64,000 nucleotides of DNA from an uncultured Gammaproteobacteria bacterium. Its GTDB lineage: Bacteria; Pseudomonadota; Gammaproteobacteria; UBA6429; Thiohalophilaceae. Shown here piece by piece: positions 27,517 through 36,564 of the stretch. Position 1 is the first letter of the stretch; every line of letters begins with the position of its first letter. The notes under the pieces are model-generated. The model was not told the origin of the DNA. It saw only the letters and a program-made list of their open reading frames with translations, and ran no database searches. The position numbers and the translations under genes are program-made. The stretch covers positions 174,001 to 238,000 of the forward strand of contig CAJYAN010000004.1 of assembly GCA_913064945.1 (NCBI GenBank). Reading direction: 5' to 3'.

Positions 27517-29055
27517 TTAGCCATAGACCAGCCGTGGCAACATGGTGATGAGGCCCGGGATCAGGATACACAGTATTAAACCAAACGCCTGGATCGCCAG
27601 GAAGACCAATGATGATTTGAAAATTGTCGCCATACTGATCTCGGGCGGACAGACACCACGCAGGTAGAACAGGGCATAACCAAAGGGGGGACTCAAGAAC
27701 GACATTTGCATGTTCACCAGATATAACACGCCAAACCACAGGACGACGTCGCTGCCCGGTACGGCGGGCAGGCCGAAGAGTCCGGCGAAGGTCAGTGATT
27801 TAATGATCGGCACAAAAATCGGCACCGTCAGTAGCAGGATCCCGACCCAATCTAAAAACATACCGAGGAAAATTAAAATCACCATCATCAACAACAAAAT
27901 GCCATAGGGGTGCAGACCGGTGCCGAGAATAGACTCGGTGATGAAGGCCTGGCCACCTTGCAGAATAAAAAAGCCGACAAAAATTGATGCGCCAAAAATG
28001 ATCCACAATACCATGGCCGAGGCGCGTGCCGTGGTGATAGACGCCTCACGCAAGACCTGCAGATTGAAACGCCGGTGCATTGCGGCGACGATCATGGCAC
28101 CGAAGGAGCCGATGCCGGCGGCCTCGACCGGCGTGGCGATGCCACCGAACAGCAGGCCGAGGACGAGGAACACCAGAAAGATTGGTGCGATCAAATTGAG
28201 CAACAGGCGCAGTTTCTGCGGTGTGTTGACCCGTTCTGAAATTGGCAACGCGGGCCCCATTCTGGGATTAAGCCAGGCACGCAGCAGGACATAGGAAATA
28301 TACATCCCGGAGAGTAGTAGACCGGGGAGCACCGAACCAAGATAGAGTCGACCGACGGACTGTTGGGCAACGACCGCGTAAAGAATAGCGAGGATCGATG
28401 GCGGGATGAGTATTCCCAGTGTGCCACCGGCCATGATCGAGCCCAGGGCAATTTTATGATCATAGTTGCGTTTGAGCATGGCCGGTAATGCGATAATCCC
28501 CATCGTGACCACGGCGGCACCGATGACGCCGACCATGGCGGCGAGAATGGTCGAGGCGATGATGGTAGCCGCCGCCAGACCGCCGTTTAGTCCCCCCATC
28601 CATTTATAGACAACATCGAACATTTCCTCGATCAGGCCGGCACGTTCGAGCATCGAGGCCATGAAAATGAAGAGCGGAATGGCGGCGAGATCCGGGTTGG
28701 TCATTAAGGGAAAAATACGCGTCGGGATGATGTTCAACATGGTCTGGCCACCGACCAGATAAATAAACACGACACCGAGTCCGCCAACCACGAAGGCCAT
28801 GGGTAGGCCCATCATCAAGAGTAGAGCCAACGAGCCGAACATCAAAAAGGTTAGTTTGCCAATCGCGACATCCGCGAGGCTGCCACTCAGGGTAAACAGA
28901 AAGTGTTGATCGCCATAGGGGTCATAAAACAAAATGTTGATCAATTCGATCACGACAACAAAACTCACCGTGACGGTGGCGAGTATTAATGCGTAATGCC
29001 AGAATTTTCCCCACTTGCCGTGGCTGGCTCTGTCCTCAACAACAAAAGTACTCAT
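27517..29055 (-). CDS. dctM: TRAP transporter large permease (DctM)
   Basis: 512 residues and about 12-14 hydrophobic helices, longer than minimal DctM (~430) because of an N-terminal extension with one extra helix. The core segments G-L-P-M-A-F-V-V-G-G, A-I-P-L-F-I-F-M-A and the closing P-P-F-G-Y-A-L-F-Y are typical. It is the ion-coupled transport subunit of a tripartite ATP-independent periplasmic transporter. Its start overlaps the dctQ stop by 4 bases. Confidence 0.92.
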   Translation of the reverse strand: MSTFVVEDRASHGKWGKFWHYALILATVTVSFVVVIELINILFYDPYGDQHFLFTLSGSLADVAIGKLTFLMFGSLALLLMMGLPMAFVVGGLGVVFIYLVGGQTMLNIIPTRIFPLMTNPDLAAIPLFIFMASMLERAGLIEEMFDVVYKWMGGLNGGLAAATIIASTILAAMVGVIGAAVVTMGIIALPAMLKRNYDHKIALGSIMAGGTLGILIPPSILAILYAVVAQQSVGRLYLGSVLPGLLLSGMYISYVLLRAWLNPRMGPALPISERVNTPQKLRLLLNLIAPIFLVFLVLGLLFGGIATPVEAAGIGSFGAMIVAAMHRRFNLQVLREASITTARASAMVLWIIFGASIFVGFFILQGGQAFITESILGTGLHPYGILLLMMVILIFLGMFLDWVGILLLTVPIFVPIIKSLTFAGLFGLPAVPGSDVVLWFGVLYLVNMQMSFLSPPFGYALFYLRGVCPPEISMATIFKSSLVFLAIQAFGLILCILIPGLITMLPRLVYG

Positions 29056-29741
29056 GTGCGTCTGTGCTCCCCGAGGTGTTGATAGAGTCGAATGTCCTTG
29101 ATCAATTTCGATATACCGGCAAGGGCGAGAATGACGGCGCCGATCACCATCATGGCCTTCACAGGATAGTATTGAACTCGCCAGGTTTCATCCGTGACCT
29201 CAAGCATGGATAGTGAGTCAGAAAAAAATCGCCAGGAGGTGCCGATCAGGGCGAGGGAGAAAATAAAGAAAAACACAGAGGTAAAAATATCGACACCGAC
29301 CTGTGCCCGTTTATTCAGTTTGATGTAGACCACGTCGACGCGCACATGATCACCGTGTAGCAAGGCAAAGCCGCCGGCCAGTAGATATTGCATGCCGAAT
29401 AACAGGTATGACGATTGGTGCACCCAGATAGTGGGCGCATCAAACAGATAACGTGATATCACTTCATAGAAGTAGGCGCAGACGGCGTTGACCGTCCATA
29501 ACGCGACAAACACACCGGACTGTTCACTGAGCCAGTCAAACATGCGGCTAACGCGATTACCCGGTGCGTGCAGTGCCGGGTCTTCTTCAGCCAGATAGGC
29601 CAGTGCCGTTTCTTCATCCGGCGTGGGCGGCTTGTTGGTTGTTGCTGTATCGCGGGTTAACCACATGAACAACAGCGGCATGATCGCTAACCAGCCCCAG
29701 TACAACCAGTGGGGCATGACAAAATTTGCAGATTCGGACAT
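29052..29741 (-). CDS. dctQ: TRAP transporter small permease (DctQ)
   Basis: 229 residues with about five helices, including one at the extreme N-terminus (L-Y-W-G-W-L-A-I-M-P-L-L-F), so larger than the four-helix core. The family segment around L-F-G-M-Q-Y-L-L-A-G-G and H-V-R-V-D-V is present. DctQ pairs with DctM in the membrane and helps dock the binding protein. The start ATG at 29741 follows GGGAGCG. It lies 78 bases after dctP. Confidence 0.9.
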   Translation of the reverse strand: MSESANFVMPHWLYWGWLAIMPLLFMWLTRDTATTNKPPTPDEETALAYLAEEDPALHAPGNRVSRMFDWLSEQSGVFVALWTVNAVCAYFYEVISRYLFDAPTIWVHQSSYLLFGMQYLLAGGFALLHGDHVRVDVVYIKLNKRAQVGVDIFTSVFFFIFSLALIGTSWRFFSDSLSMLEVTDETWRVQYYPVKAMMVIGAVILALAGISKLIKDIRLYQHLGEHRRT

Positions 29742-29819
29742 GGTCGCTCCCTATTTAAGACTCAAGTTACGCAACGGGCGGCTACTATTGCCGCCCGCTG
29801 TCAGCTTGCGGTTTGAGGC

Positions 29820-30953
29820 TTACAGGCTCAGACCCTTGATATCGTCGGGTGTGATGTAGCCCATATAGGGATTAAGCATGTAGTCGAGATGGATCTTGAA
29901 GACGCGCTTGGCATCGGCATTTTTCTTGGCCCATTCAAACCACACCGGCACAGCTGCCTGGCGGAAACGTTTGACATCCTCCGCAGAGAGCCGCGAGATG
30001 GTCGTGCCCGCCTTGAGGAATTTATCCATCGCTGCAAGGTCGGCGCGTTGAATCGTCGTGTAGTGATGTACCGAGTAAGTCTGTACCTGTTCTTCGACAA
30101 AACTCTGCATTTTCTTCGGCAGGCGTTTCCAGGCCCCCATGTTGACGGTGAGATCCATCAGGTCGACCGGCTGGTACAGAGAGGTTTGTCCTGGTTGTCC
30201 CATACAGATGATGTATTTGGTGATCTCGGCAAATCCCAGATCCCAGTTGATCGCCGGTCCGACATAATCGGCGGCGTCGATGGTGCCCTTCTCCAGTGCC
30301 GGATAGATATCCGAGCCGGGCATACTGGTGGTGCTAACACCGAATTTTTCAAAGACCTCGGCGACCATGCCGCCAGGCAGGCGGATCTTCATCCCCTTGA
30401 GCTGTTCAAGGCTGTTGACCGGAGTCTTGGAGTGAATGATATTGGCATCGTGCTGGATGGGGCCGACATAGAACAGGCCGAATTTGCTGTAGATCTCGCG
30501 GGTCAGTTCCAGCAGGCCGAGACCGTAGAACATGGTTTCCCATTGCGAGGGCTGGTCGGGACCCGCCGGGTAGGACGAGAGGAACACCGAGGCGGGAATC
30601 TTGCCCGACCAGTACAGGCTGAATGGATTCATCGCCTGCAACACGCCAGTGCGTACGGCATCGAATAAGGCATTGTTGTCGGCGGCCACGGCCTTGGCAG
30701 GAAAGGGTTTGAAGTTTAGTTCGCCAGCAGATTTCTCCTTGATACCGTTACACCACGTCTCGAACAACTTGTAGCCGGTGGTACCAGCATCCCATACGGA
30801 TTGAACCTTCCACACATGTCCCTTGGCCGCCTCGGCATTGCGAATATAAGGTGCCCCCAGGACCGTCGCGGCACCAAGGGCCGCGGATGTCTTGAGAAAG
30901 TGGCGGCGTGATTCAGGTTTGGCGGTGTTTGGGTTTTCTGACTTTTTTTTCAT
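29820..30953 (-). CDS. dctP: TRAP transporter solute-binding protein (DctP family), Tat-exported
   Basis: 377 residues from ATG 30953, which has a strong AGGAGG 9 bases upstream; a start further out at 30995 lacks one. The twin-arginine signal S-R-R-H-F-L-K near residues 15-21 and an A-E-A-A cleavage region near 43 indicate export in folded form. The mature protein shows the DctP sequence K-I-R-L-P-G-G and L-E-K-G-T-I-D-A-A-D-Y-V-G-P. The latter resembles keto- and hydroxy-acid binders such as TakP more than succinate binders, though the ligand is not provable by eye. First gene of the operon. Confidence 0.9.
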   Translation of the reverse strand: MKKKSENPNTAKPESRRHFLKTSAALGAATVLGAPYIRNAEAAKGHVWKVQSVWDAGTTGYKLFETWCNGIKEKSAGELNFKPFPAKAVAADNNALFDAVRTGVLQAMNPFSLYWSGKIPASVFLSSYPAGPDQPSQWETMFYGLGLLELTREIYSKFGLFYVGPIQHDANIIHSKTPVNSLEQLKGMKIRLPGGMVAEVFEKFGVSTTSMPGSDIYPALEKGTIDAADYVGPAINWDLGFAEITKYIICMGQPGQTSLYQPVDLMDLTVNMGAWKRLPKKMQSFVEEQVQTYSVHHYTTIQRADLAAMDKFLKAGTTISRLSAEDVKRFRQAAVPVWFEWAKKNADAKRVFKIHLDYMLNPYMGYITPDDIKGLSL

Positions 30954-31632
30954 TTTAGTTTTCCTCCTGGCAGATGGTCGAACGCAATCAGTCAATTAAT
31001 GCACATGACGTTGACATATGAAATGATATTGCATCGGTACGGTGAAAGTAACTCAGAGGCGTGTGTGCGACACGTCGTCCGAGGGTGGGGGTGATATAAA
31101 CGGTGGCTGGTAAGTCGTCTGACATTGATGCAGACGAGGGTGGGGAGACGCTTTGTCAGCTCAGCAGGTGTCACTCTTGATTCGGCATGCCCGAGCGAAT
31201 TCATTATGTTATTAGTCATCCCGCGAGTGCATAATTAATAATTGTAGCTACTACTATGGTTGGTGAATGTCGGATAAGCAAGTTCCTGCCGTCAGGAATC
31301 AAAACATCATATTCTATTAATATAATTAAATTGTTATTCAGTTATGTTTGACCCGTAATTGCACCAGGATTTAACTGCGTGGCGGCGACCTGATGTCAGG
31401 CTAAAGAAATATCCTGGTGAATCGTTGCGGCGAAGCACAAGGGGAAATTAGCAAGCGGTTAGGTCGCCACGGAAAAATCACGCCTCGCCATTCGAACGCG
31501 TCGTCAATTAAAGATGACTAACGTCGGATCTTGATTAAGAGCAAATAATTACACTGTCTCGATACTTTATCAGCTGCTAGCGCGTGGCGATTCAAGTCAG
31601 GGCGCAGGCGCGACGCGTGGTAAACAGTGAAA
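30954..31632. other. Upstream region of the TRAP operon
   Basis: About 680 bases with no supported gene. An AT-rich block lies around 31290-31340. The promoter of the leftward TRAP-aceB operon should lie in the first ~250 bases, but no clear boxes were assigned. Confidence 0.35.
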
Positions 31633-31842
31633 CTATTCGGTGGACTTTTGAAGGAGTTTTGCCTGTTCATCGATTGATTCCTGCAAAGCGTTAGCGGCCT
31701 GCTTGGCTTTATCGACGTGTTCCACGGCTTGCTGCTTTACGGTTTTATCGCCGTCCATTTTGATAACAGTATTAGAGGCATTATAGGTATAAGCCAGCCA
31801 TAATATGATTGCGAGGCCGACAACTAGATAGAGTAAACGCAT
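31633..31842 (-). CDS. Small single-pass membrane protein of unknown function
   Basis: 69 residues: a hydrophobic helix at 3-20 and a charged, Ala/Gln-rich amphipathic tail (K-Q-Q-A-V-E-H-V-D-K-A-K-Q-A-A) likely to form a coiled coil outside the membrane. AGGAG sits 6-7 bases before the ATG, which supports translation. No family is recognised. It is about 110 bases downstream of the TlpA-like gene on the same strand and could be the tail of that transcript. Confidence 0.55.
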   Translation of the reverse strand: MRLLYLVVGLAIILWLAYTYNASNTVIKMDGDKTVKQQAVEHVDKAKQAANALQESIDEQAKLLQKSTE

Positions 31843-31952
31843 GTATGACTCCTGTAGGATTGCTATAGTCAGGGATGGTTATAAGCGCATGTAAATCTGG
31901 CCTTCACTCCGGGAAGCTGAAATATCCAGCAGGATACATCGAACGCTTAGCA

Positions 31953-32489
31953 CTATTTAGCCTCGATAATCTTTAAGAGTGCCTTTCGGAAAACCGGATC
32001 GTCCCAGTCACGTCCGCCGTTGATCCGATGGGTGACATTACCTTTTTTATCCAGAATAAAAGTGCTCGGTAAACCAAACACTTTCCACTGGTCGACAATC
32101 TTTGATTGTGAATCGAAGAGAATGGGAAATTTGAGTGTAAAATTTCCTAAAAAGGGTGCAACAGTATCCCAGGATTCACCGATATTTACGGCCAGAATAA
32201 CAAATCCTTTATCCTTGAATGCTTCATAAGTACGCTGCATTGAGGGTAATTCTTTTCTGCATGGAGGGCACCAGGAGGCCCAAAAATTAACTGCCACCAC
32301 TTTGCCCCTGTAATCTTCCAAACGTATTTTTTTGTCATTTAAATTGACTAATTCAAATGAAGGTGCAGGGAAAATCTGTTTTACCGGTTCAATACTGTTT
32401 TCGGTTGCAGCGACCTGTAGACCTATACTGGCCAACATCGTCATGAGTATAAACTGACTAACAATATAAGACGTTGCTGATTTTACCAT
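31953..32489 (-). CDS. TlpA/ResA-like periplasmic thioredoxin
   Basis: 178 residues: an N-terminal signal or anchor helix (~8-27) and a TlpA-type thioredoxin fold with F-W-A-S-W-C-P-P-C-R at about 90-99, and a cis-Pro site in F-G-L-P-S-T-F. The W-C-P-P-C active site is typical of periplasmic reductases that keep cytochrome c, cytochrome oxidase or sulfur-protein thiols reduced. It is the third gene of a leftward group after a DsrE-family protein and a lipoprotein, 19 bases after the latter. Confidence 0.88.
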   Translation of the reverse strand: MVKSATSYIVSQFILMTMLASIGLQVAATENSIEPVKQIFPAPSFELVNLNDKKIRLEDYRGKVVAVNFWASWCPPCRKELPSMQRTYEAFKDKGFVILAVNIGESWDTVAPFLGNFTLKFPILFDSQSKIVDQWKVFGLPSTFILDKKGNVTHRINGGRDWDDPVFRKALLKIIEAK

Positions 32490-32508
32490 TGTAATATACT
32501 CCTGGACT

Positions 32509-33168
32509 TTATTTGTCTAATCTTCGATCATCTGGACACTTGAGGTTGTGGATGATTGCATCTCGTGGTTCGTCATTCTCATACCATTTTACATATAAAT
32601 TAAATACAGTGCCTGGCGGAAGACTGAATGCTGTCATGCCCTGAAACCAGTCTGTGGGTTTATGCACCTGTATTTTCGGAAATTGTGACCAGCGAAAGGC
32701 AATTCTACCCGTCTTTGAAATATTCATTTTTTTCCACAATTTTTGCCAGTCTTGTACAAGTTGGAGCGGTATTTTCTTGTCTTTGTAAACGACTCGCCAG
32801 TCAGACAGATTTATTTTTAATATAAGGTCCTTGGAGTTATTATTTAAGATGGTTTGAAAAATACAGGCGGTTGCATATCGACTTGCCGCTGCGGGCGGGA
32901 ATTCTCTCGCCAGATAAAATGAACGTGTTTGATCAGGAATGCGTTGCGCGAATTCGAACCGTATGCCACTAGCAGACTCGGCAATCCAGCGGGAAGCACC
33001 TACGGCGTCTTTGTCTGTGGATTGATGTTGCGAGATATTACCGACAGGATTAGCAGCGCACCCACTCACGATTGAAAGGATCAATGCAAGTAGCAGTGAA
33101 CGACACTTGGTTTGTTGTAATGATTTAAACAGATTTTTGTTTGCAAGCAGAATATTAGAAATAAGCAT
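32509..33168 (-). CDS. Putative outer-membrane lipoprotein of unknown function
   Basis: 219 residues from ATG 33168, with GGGGAAG upstream; a start at 33189 would add seven residues. A lipobox-like L-S-I-V-S-G-C at about residues 31-37 follows a hydrophobic stretch, predicting lipid attachment at that Cys. The rest is predicted beta-rich with F-P-P-A-A-A-S-R-Y-A-T-A-C and several tryptophans; no family was recognised. It sits between a DsrE-family protein and a TlpA thioredoxin, so a shared periplasmic task is likely. Confidence 0.6.
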   Translation of the reverse strand: MLISNILLANKNLFKSLQQTKCRSLLLALILSIVSGCAANPVGNISQHQSTDKDAVGASRWIAESASGIRFEFAQRIPDQTRSFYLAREFPPAAASRYATACIFQTILNNNSKDLILKINLSDWRVVYKDKKIPLQLVQDWQKLWKKMNISKTGRIAFRWSQFPKIQVHKPTDWFQGMTAFSLPPGTVFNLYVKWYENDEPRDAIIHNLKCPDDRRLDK

Positions 33169-33228
33169 TACTTCCCCTAAGATTAACAACGAAACGCTTA
33201 TGTCAGCGCATTACATGTGTTTAGTTTA

Positions 33229-33259
33229 CCTCTCCCGGAATATTTAATCCTGGGAGAGG
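33229..33259 (-). terminator. Intercistronic hairpin between dsrE-like and lipoprotein genes
   Basis: CCTCTCCC (33229-33236) and GGGAGAGG (33252-33259) form a perfect 8-base stem with a 15-base loop, downstream of the DsrE-like gene. No T-run follows on the minus strand. It is therefore more likely an mRNA-stability or partial-termination element than a strong terminator. Confidence 0.45.
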
Positions 33260-33290
33260 ATATGGTCATTAGATTTTTTTAGCTTGTCTT

Positions 33291-33797
33291 TTACCTTACC
33301 GGGACTATAGCATAGCCCTTGTTCTGATAGGCAATAAGGGCAATCCAGCTATTTCCAATGACCGTGATAGAGGGATCAATGCTTTTTGTATCAACTTTCA
33401 AAGCCTTGGCCGCAACGGCACACTGTACCAGTTTCATATTTGGCGTCGCCGCCAGTTTGTGTATTTTGTCTGTAATATCATCTGCTACTTCAGTATCTTC
33501 AAGTTTTATCTTACTTCGGTCTTTTGACATATAAATTGTTGCCGGTCCTCGAAAGGCCAGGACAAACTCAGGTGTCACACCCTGCCGCTGCATAGATTTT
33601 GCAGTGTCACTAATTAGATTTAGATAAAAGTTGAGTTTTTTAGGCTTAGCTGTCGTGATATCGAAAACTGCTTTAGCGCTCTTTAGCCCCTCCAGGGCGG
33701 CCTTGTCATTTGGACTGATGTCGGCTGCCCAGCAAAGTGAGTTTGTTACAAGAAGCACTAATATAGAAAGATAGGATGTGAGAAGTCTTGATATCAT
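33291..33797 (-). CDS. Exported DsrE-family protein
   Basis: 168 residues: signal peptide (cleavage after C-W-A-A near 25), then a DsrE/DsrF-like domain with L-N-L-I-S-D-T-A-K-S-M and V-L-A-F-R-G-P-A-T, and a cysteine (V-Q-C-A-V-A) near 126 where active DsrE members have their sulfur-accepting Cys. Cytoplasmic DsrE proteins relay sulfane sulfur; the exported, signal-peptide-bearing branch is poorly understood. It leads a leftward group with a lipoprotein and a TlpA thioredoxin. Confidence 0.75.
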   Translation of the reverse strand: MISRLLTSYLSILVLLVTNSLCWAADISPNDKAALEGLKSAKAVFDITTAKPKKLNFYLNLISDTAKSMQRQGVTPEFVLAFRGPATIYMSKDRSKIKLEDTEVADDITDKIHKLAATPNMKLVQCAVAAKALKVDTKSIDPSITVIGNSWIALIAYQNKGYAIVPVR

Positions 33798-34809
33798 TTT
33801 ATACCCCCAATGATTATTATTAACGCTTAGAAAATACTTATATGCTTATATGCTTGTTCTAAACAGGCGCGTAGTACTAACTTATAGTAGCTATAAGTAA
33901 ATTTATCTACACATAAAAAATATTGTGTATATTCGCCGGATGGAACGCCAGAGAGGAACCGTCAATACGGATGTGCTTCGGCGTGTCGAACGAGAGCGAT
34001 GTTATGCATGCCAGCAAGCGTAAACTCATTACCAGTCGGGAGGTGTGTGTCGCACGCATCAGATGATGTCCGCATCACCACCATGCTCGATCCAGTCGTG
34101 GCTCTTTTTTGGTAGTCAGGCCGCTGCACAATGGCCATTCTTATTTTATTGCAGTGACATCGTCACGCCCATAGACCCGGCGTGTCAGGTAGTGAAGACC
34201 TGCCTGCGTAGCTTCTTGCACCATTATGTCTTGCATATCGATGAAATCGGAAAAGGTCTTGACGAGCACCGAACGCATAAAGCCTTGATTGTCAGCCTTG
34301 GCAGAAGCGGCACAGGTGTGGTGCGATAGCCACAACCTCGTGAGGCGCGAACTACTCTCGAGATTGCCATGCCAATATTGAAGAATCGTCATTTTTCAGT
34401 GTTCCCGCACAATGAGCAATGACTAAAATTTTATGGATATGCCTCATATAGTGACCCCGACATACGGCCCGCACCAATATTTCCTGGGACGCCTATATTG
34501 ACTTAAAAAGTAATCATATATGACGTATTCGTAGTTTGAGACAGGCATGATTCGCTGCTGTGTCTTAGTGCTTGCGGCGGGAGGAGCCGCTGCCGTACTG
34601 ATGCATTAACGACAGCGTAAAGATAGCGATGGCCCCGCCCTTGACCGCGTGCCTATGATAAAGTTCCCAGACAAATTTTTGGTCCATAATTTAACAGGCG
34701 ACGGCATGTTTTTCGAATATTAGATTTCCTTTATGTTCTCTAATTTTCAGGAAAAGTTTCAGTGGACTTGGATTAGCAGGGCGTTTATTCTGCGTTTTCA
34801 TAATTCGAT
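33798..34809. other. Long spacer before ctaG
   Basis: About 1 kb with no supported gene. The first ~120 bases are AT-rich and contain a repeated TATATGCTT, probably the promoter zone of the leftward dsrE-like gene. Frames at 34045-34329 (+) and 34141-34392 (-) show no family. A 39-codon minus-strand frame at 34565-34686 lacks a ribosome site. Degraded sequence is possible. Confidence 0.4.
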
Positions 34810-35688
34810 TTGTCAGTCAATAACAAAATAATGTCGTCGCTACTAACGTATCTGAGTCCCTGGGAATTTTCACCGACGGTATTGATCGCCTGTATAGTCT
34901 CCAGCTGGCTATTCATACGTGGCATGCGTCAACGACGGCGTGATGGATTGCGAACCGGCTTTTGGCGGAGCCTGAGTTTTTTTCTGGGACTGATCCTGAT
35001 CTATGCTGTGATGCAGACGTATGTTGATTATCTCTCGCAACATATGTTCTGGGTACATCGTTTGCAACATCTGATACTGCATCATCTCGCACCGTTTTTT
35101 ATTGCCCTGGCTTATCCACATGCCGTTCTCGGCAGCGGTATTCCGTTACGCTGGCGGCAGAAGGTATTATTACCCCTGTGGAATAGTTGGCCGATACGCA
35201 CAGGCTATGGGTTTTTACAAAATCCGATTGTAGCCCCAACCTTGTTCGTGGGACTGATCTATTTCTGGTTGCTACCAGGTCTGCATTTCGATGCCATGTT
35301 GAGTACGACACTGTATAAAATTATGAACTGGAGTATGTTGCTCGATGGACTGCTTTTCTGGTGGTTAATGCTGGACAACCGCATGCCGAATGAATCAGTT
35401 ACCTTGCGGCACTCGATACGAATTTTTATTTTGTTCGCGGCAATGATTGCGCAAATACTGATCGGTGCTCATATCACTCTGTCAAAGACGGTCCTCTATG
35501 ATGTCTATAGTGTCTGTGGCCGCGCCTGGCCAATCAGCCCGCTCACGGATCAGGAGATTGGTGGTTTGACGACCTGGATCCCGGCAGCCATGATGAGTGT
35601 TCTTGGTATTTTGCTGGTGATTCGTCTATGGATGAAACATAGTACGGCACAATATATTCTGGATACCGAGCAAGGTAAGGAGAAATAA
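34810..35688 (+). CDS. ctaG: Cytochrome c oxidase assembly factor CtaG (caa3-type)
   Basis: 292 residues if TTG 34810 is used, 285 if ATG 34831; no good ribosome site picks between them. Seven or so helices carry the CtaG/CtaA-associated pattern: W-V-H-R-L-Q-H-L-I-L-H-H-L-A-P, then L-H-F-D-A-M-L, and L-L-D-G-L-L-F-W-W-L near the middle. The histidine-rich first motif may bind copper. This family helps deliver copper to cytochrome oxidase in bacteria using the caa3-type CtaG. The SCO gene 4 bases downstream fits that role. No oxidase genes are in the window. Confidence 0.85.
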   Translation: MSVNNKIMSSLLTYLSPWEFSPTVLIACIVSSWLFIRGMRQRRRDGLRTGFWRSLSFFLGLILIYAVMQTYVDYLSQHMFWVHRLQHLILHHLAPFFIALAYPHAVLGSGIPLRWRQKVLLPLWNSWPIRTGYGFLQNPIVAPTLFVGLIYFWLLPGLHFDAMLSTTLYKIMNWSMLLDGLLFWWLMLDNRMPNESVTLRHSIRIFILFAAMIAQILIGAHITLSKTVLYDVYSVCGRAWPISPLTDQEIGGLTTWIPAAMMSVLGILLVIRLWMKHSTAQYILDTEQGKEK

Positions 35689-35692
35689 AACT

Positions 35693-36331
35693 ATGGGGGA
35701 TTTTCGTAACCTGTTTCGAATTACCTGTCGCGCAGGTTTGTTGAGTATCGGGATACTATTGTTATCCGCCTGTCATAGCGAACCACCCTGGGCAACCAAA
35801 AATATTACCGGTCTGATGCCGACGCTGGAATTCACATTGACAGAAGCCAATCGAAATAAAATTGTGCACGCGCAGGATTATCGTGGCGAGATCTTGTTAA
35901 TGTATTTTGGTTACACGCATTGCCCGGATGTCTGCCCCCTGACGTTGAGTCGCCTCAAGAGCGCATTGGCTAAGCTGGGTGATGCAGCACAACAGGTTCG
36001 CGTTCTTTTTGTCAGCGTGGATCCCGGTCGTGATAGTATCGAAGATCTCAAGCGCTATACCGAATATTTTGGTCCGGAGGTTTTGGGCCTGCGCGGTGAC
36101 CAAACGGCCTTGCGAGAATTGACGAAAAAATATCGAGTAACCTATGGCTACAATAAACCAAATGCCAATGGTGATTACGATGTTTCTCACAGTAGCGCTG
36201 TCTATGTTTTTGATCGCAAGGGGGAGGCACGTCTGTTAATTCGTCCGACGGACGCGGTCGCGTCGATTAGCATCGATTTGAAACGTCTACTCACAGAAGG
36301 TATCCCCGTAGCATCGCAAAGCAAGCAATAG
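35693..36331 (+). CDS. SCO1/SenC-family copper chaperone lipoprotein
   Basis: 212 residues. Lipobox L-L-L-S-A-C near residues 22-27 anchors the protein to the membrane. The thioredoxin-like domain has the copper site T-H-C-P-D-V-C-P (Cys-x3-Cys) and a distant conserved His in V-S-H-S-S-A-V-Y, plus F-V-S-V-D-P-x-R-D. SCO proteins metallate the CuA centre of cytochrome oxidase. It starts 4 bases after ctaG, so the two form a copper-delivery pair. Confidence 0.93.
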   Translation: MGDFRNLFRITCRAGLLSIGILLLSACHSEPPWATKNITGLMPTLEFTLTEANRNKIVHAQDYRGEILLMYFGYTHCPDVCPLTLSRLKSALAKLGDAAQQVRVLFVSVDPGRDSIEDLKRYTEYFGPEVLGLRGDQTALRELTKKYRVTYGYNKPNANGDYDVSHSSAVYVFDRKGEARLLIRPTDAVASISIDLKRLLTEGIPVASQSKQ

Positions 36332-36564
36332 TAATAAAATCGGTCAGGCACTGTGCAAATACGCAGTACACCTGACTAATAGGCACAGTTCAACATTTTG
36401 CTGGTACGGCCTTGACCCTTATTATCACAGGGTCTTATCGAGCCAACAAGGTTACCATGAGATAAATTCACGACATCGTCATTATCCCTGGTGTTCTATC
36501 GACAATTTTCGTCGGCGGCGCTATAGTTTTGCGATTCAAATTTACCCTGGATTAGGAATGCTGC

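Noticed and set aside
34141-34392. 83-codon minus-strand frame in the spacer before ctaG
   Set aside because: No recognisable motif or ribosome site, and an overlapping plus-strand frame of similar length is equally plausible.
34565-34686. 39-codon minus-strand frame beginning MDQKFVWELYH
   Set aside because: Composition is protein-like, but there is no ribosome site and no known family; too short to call.
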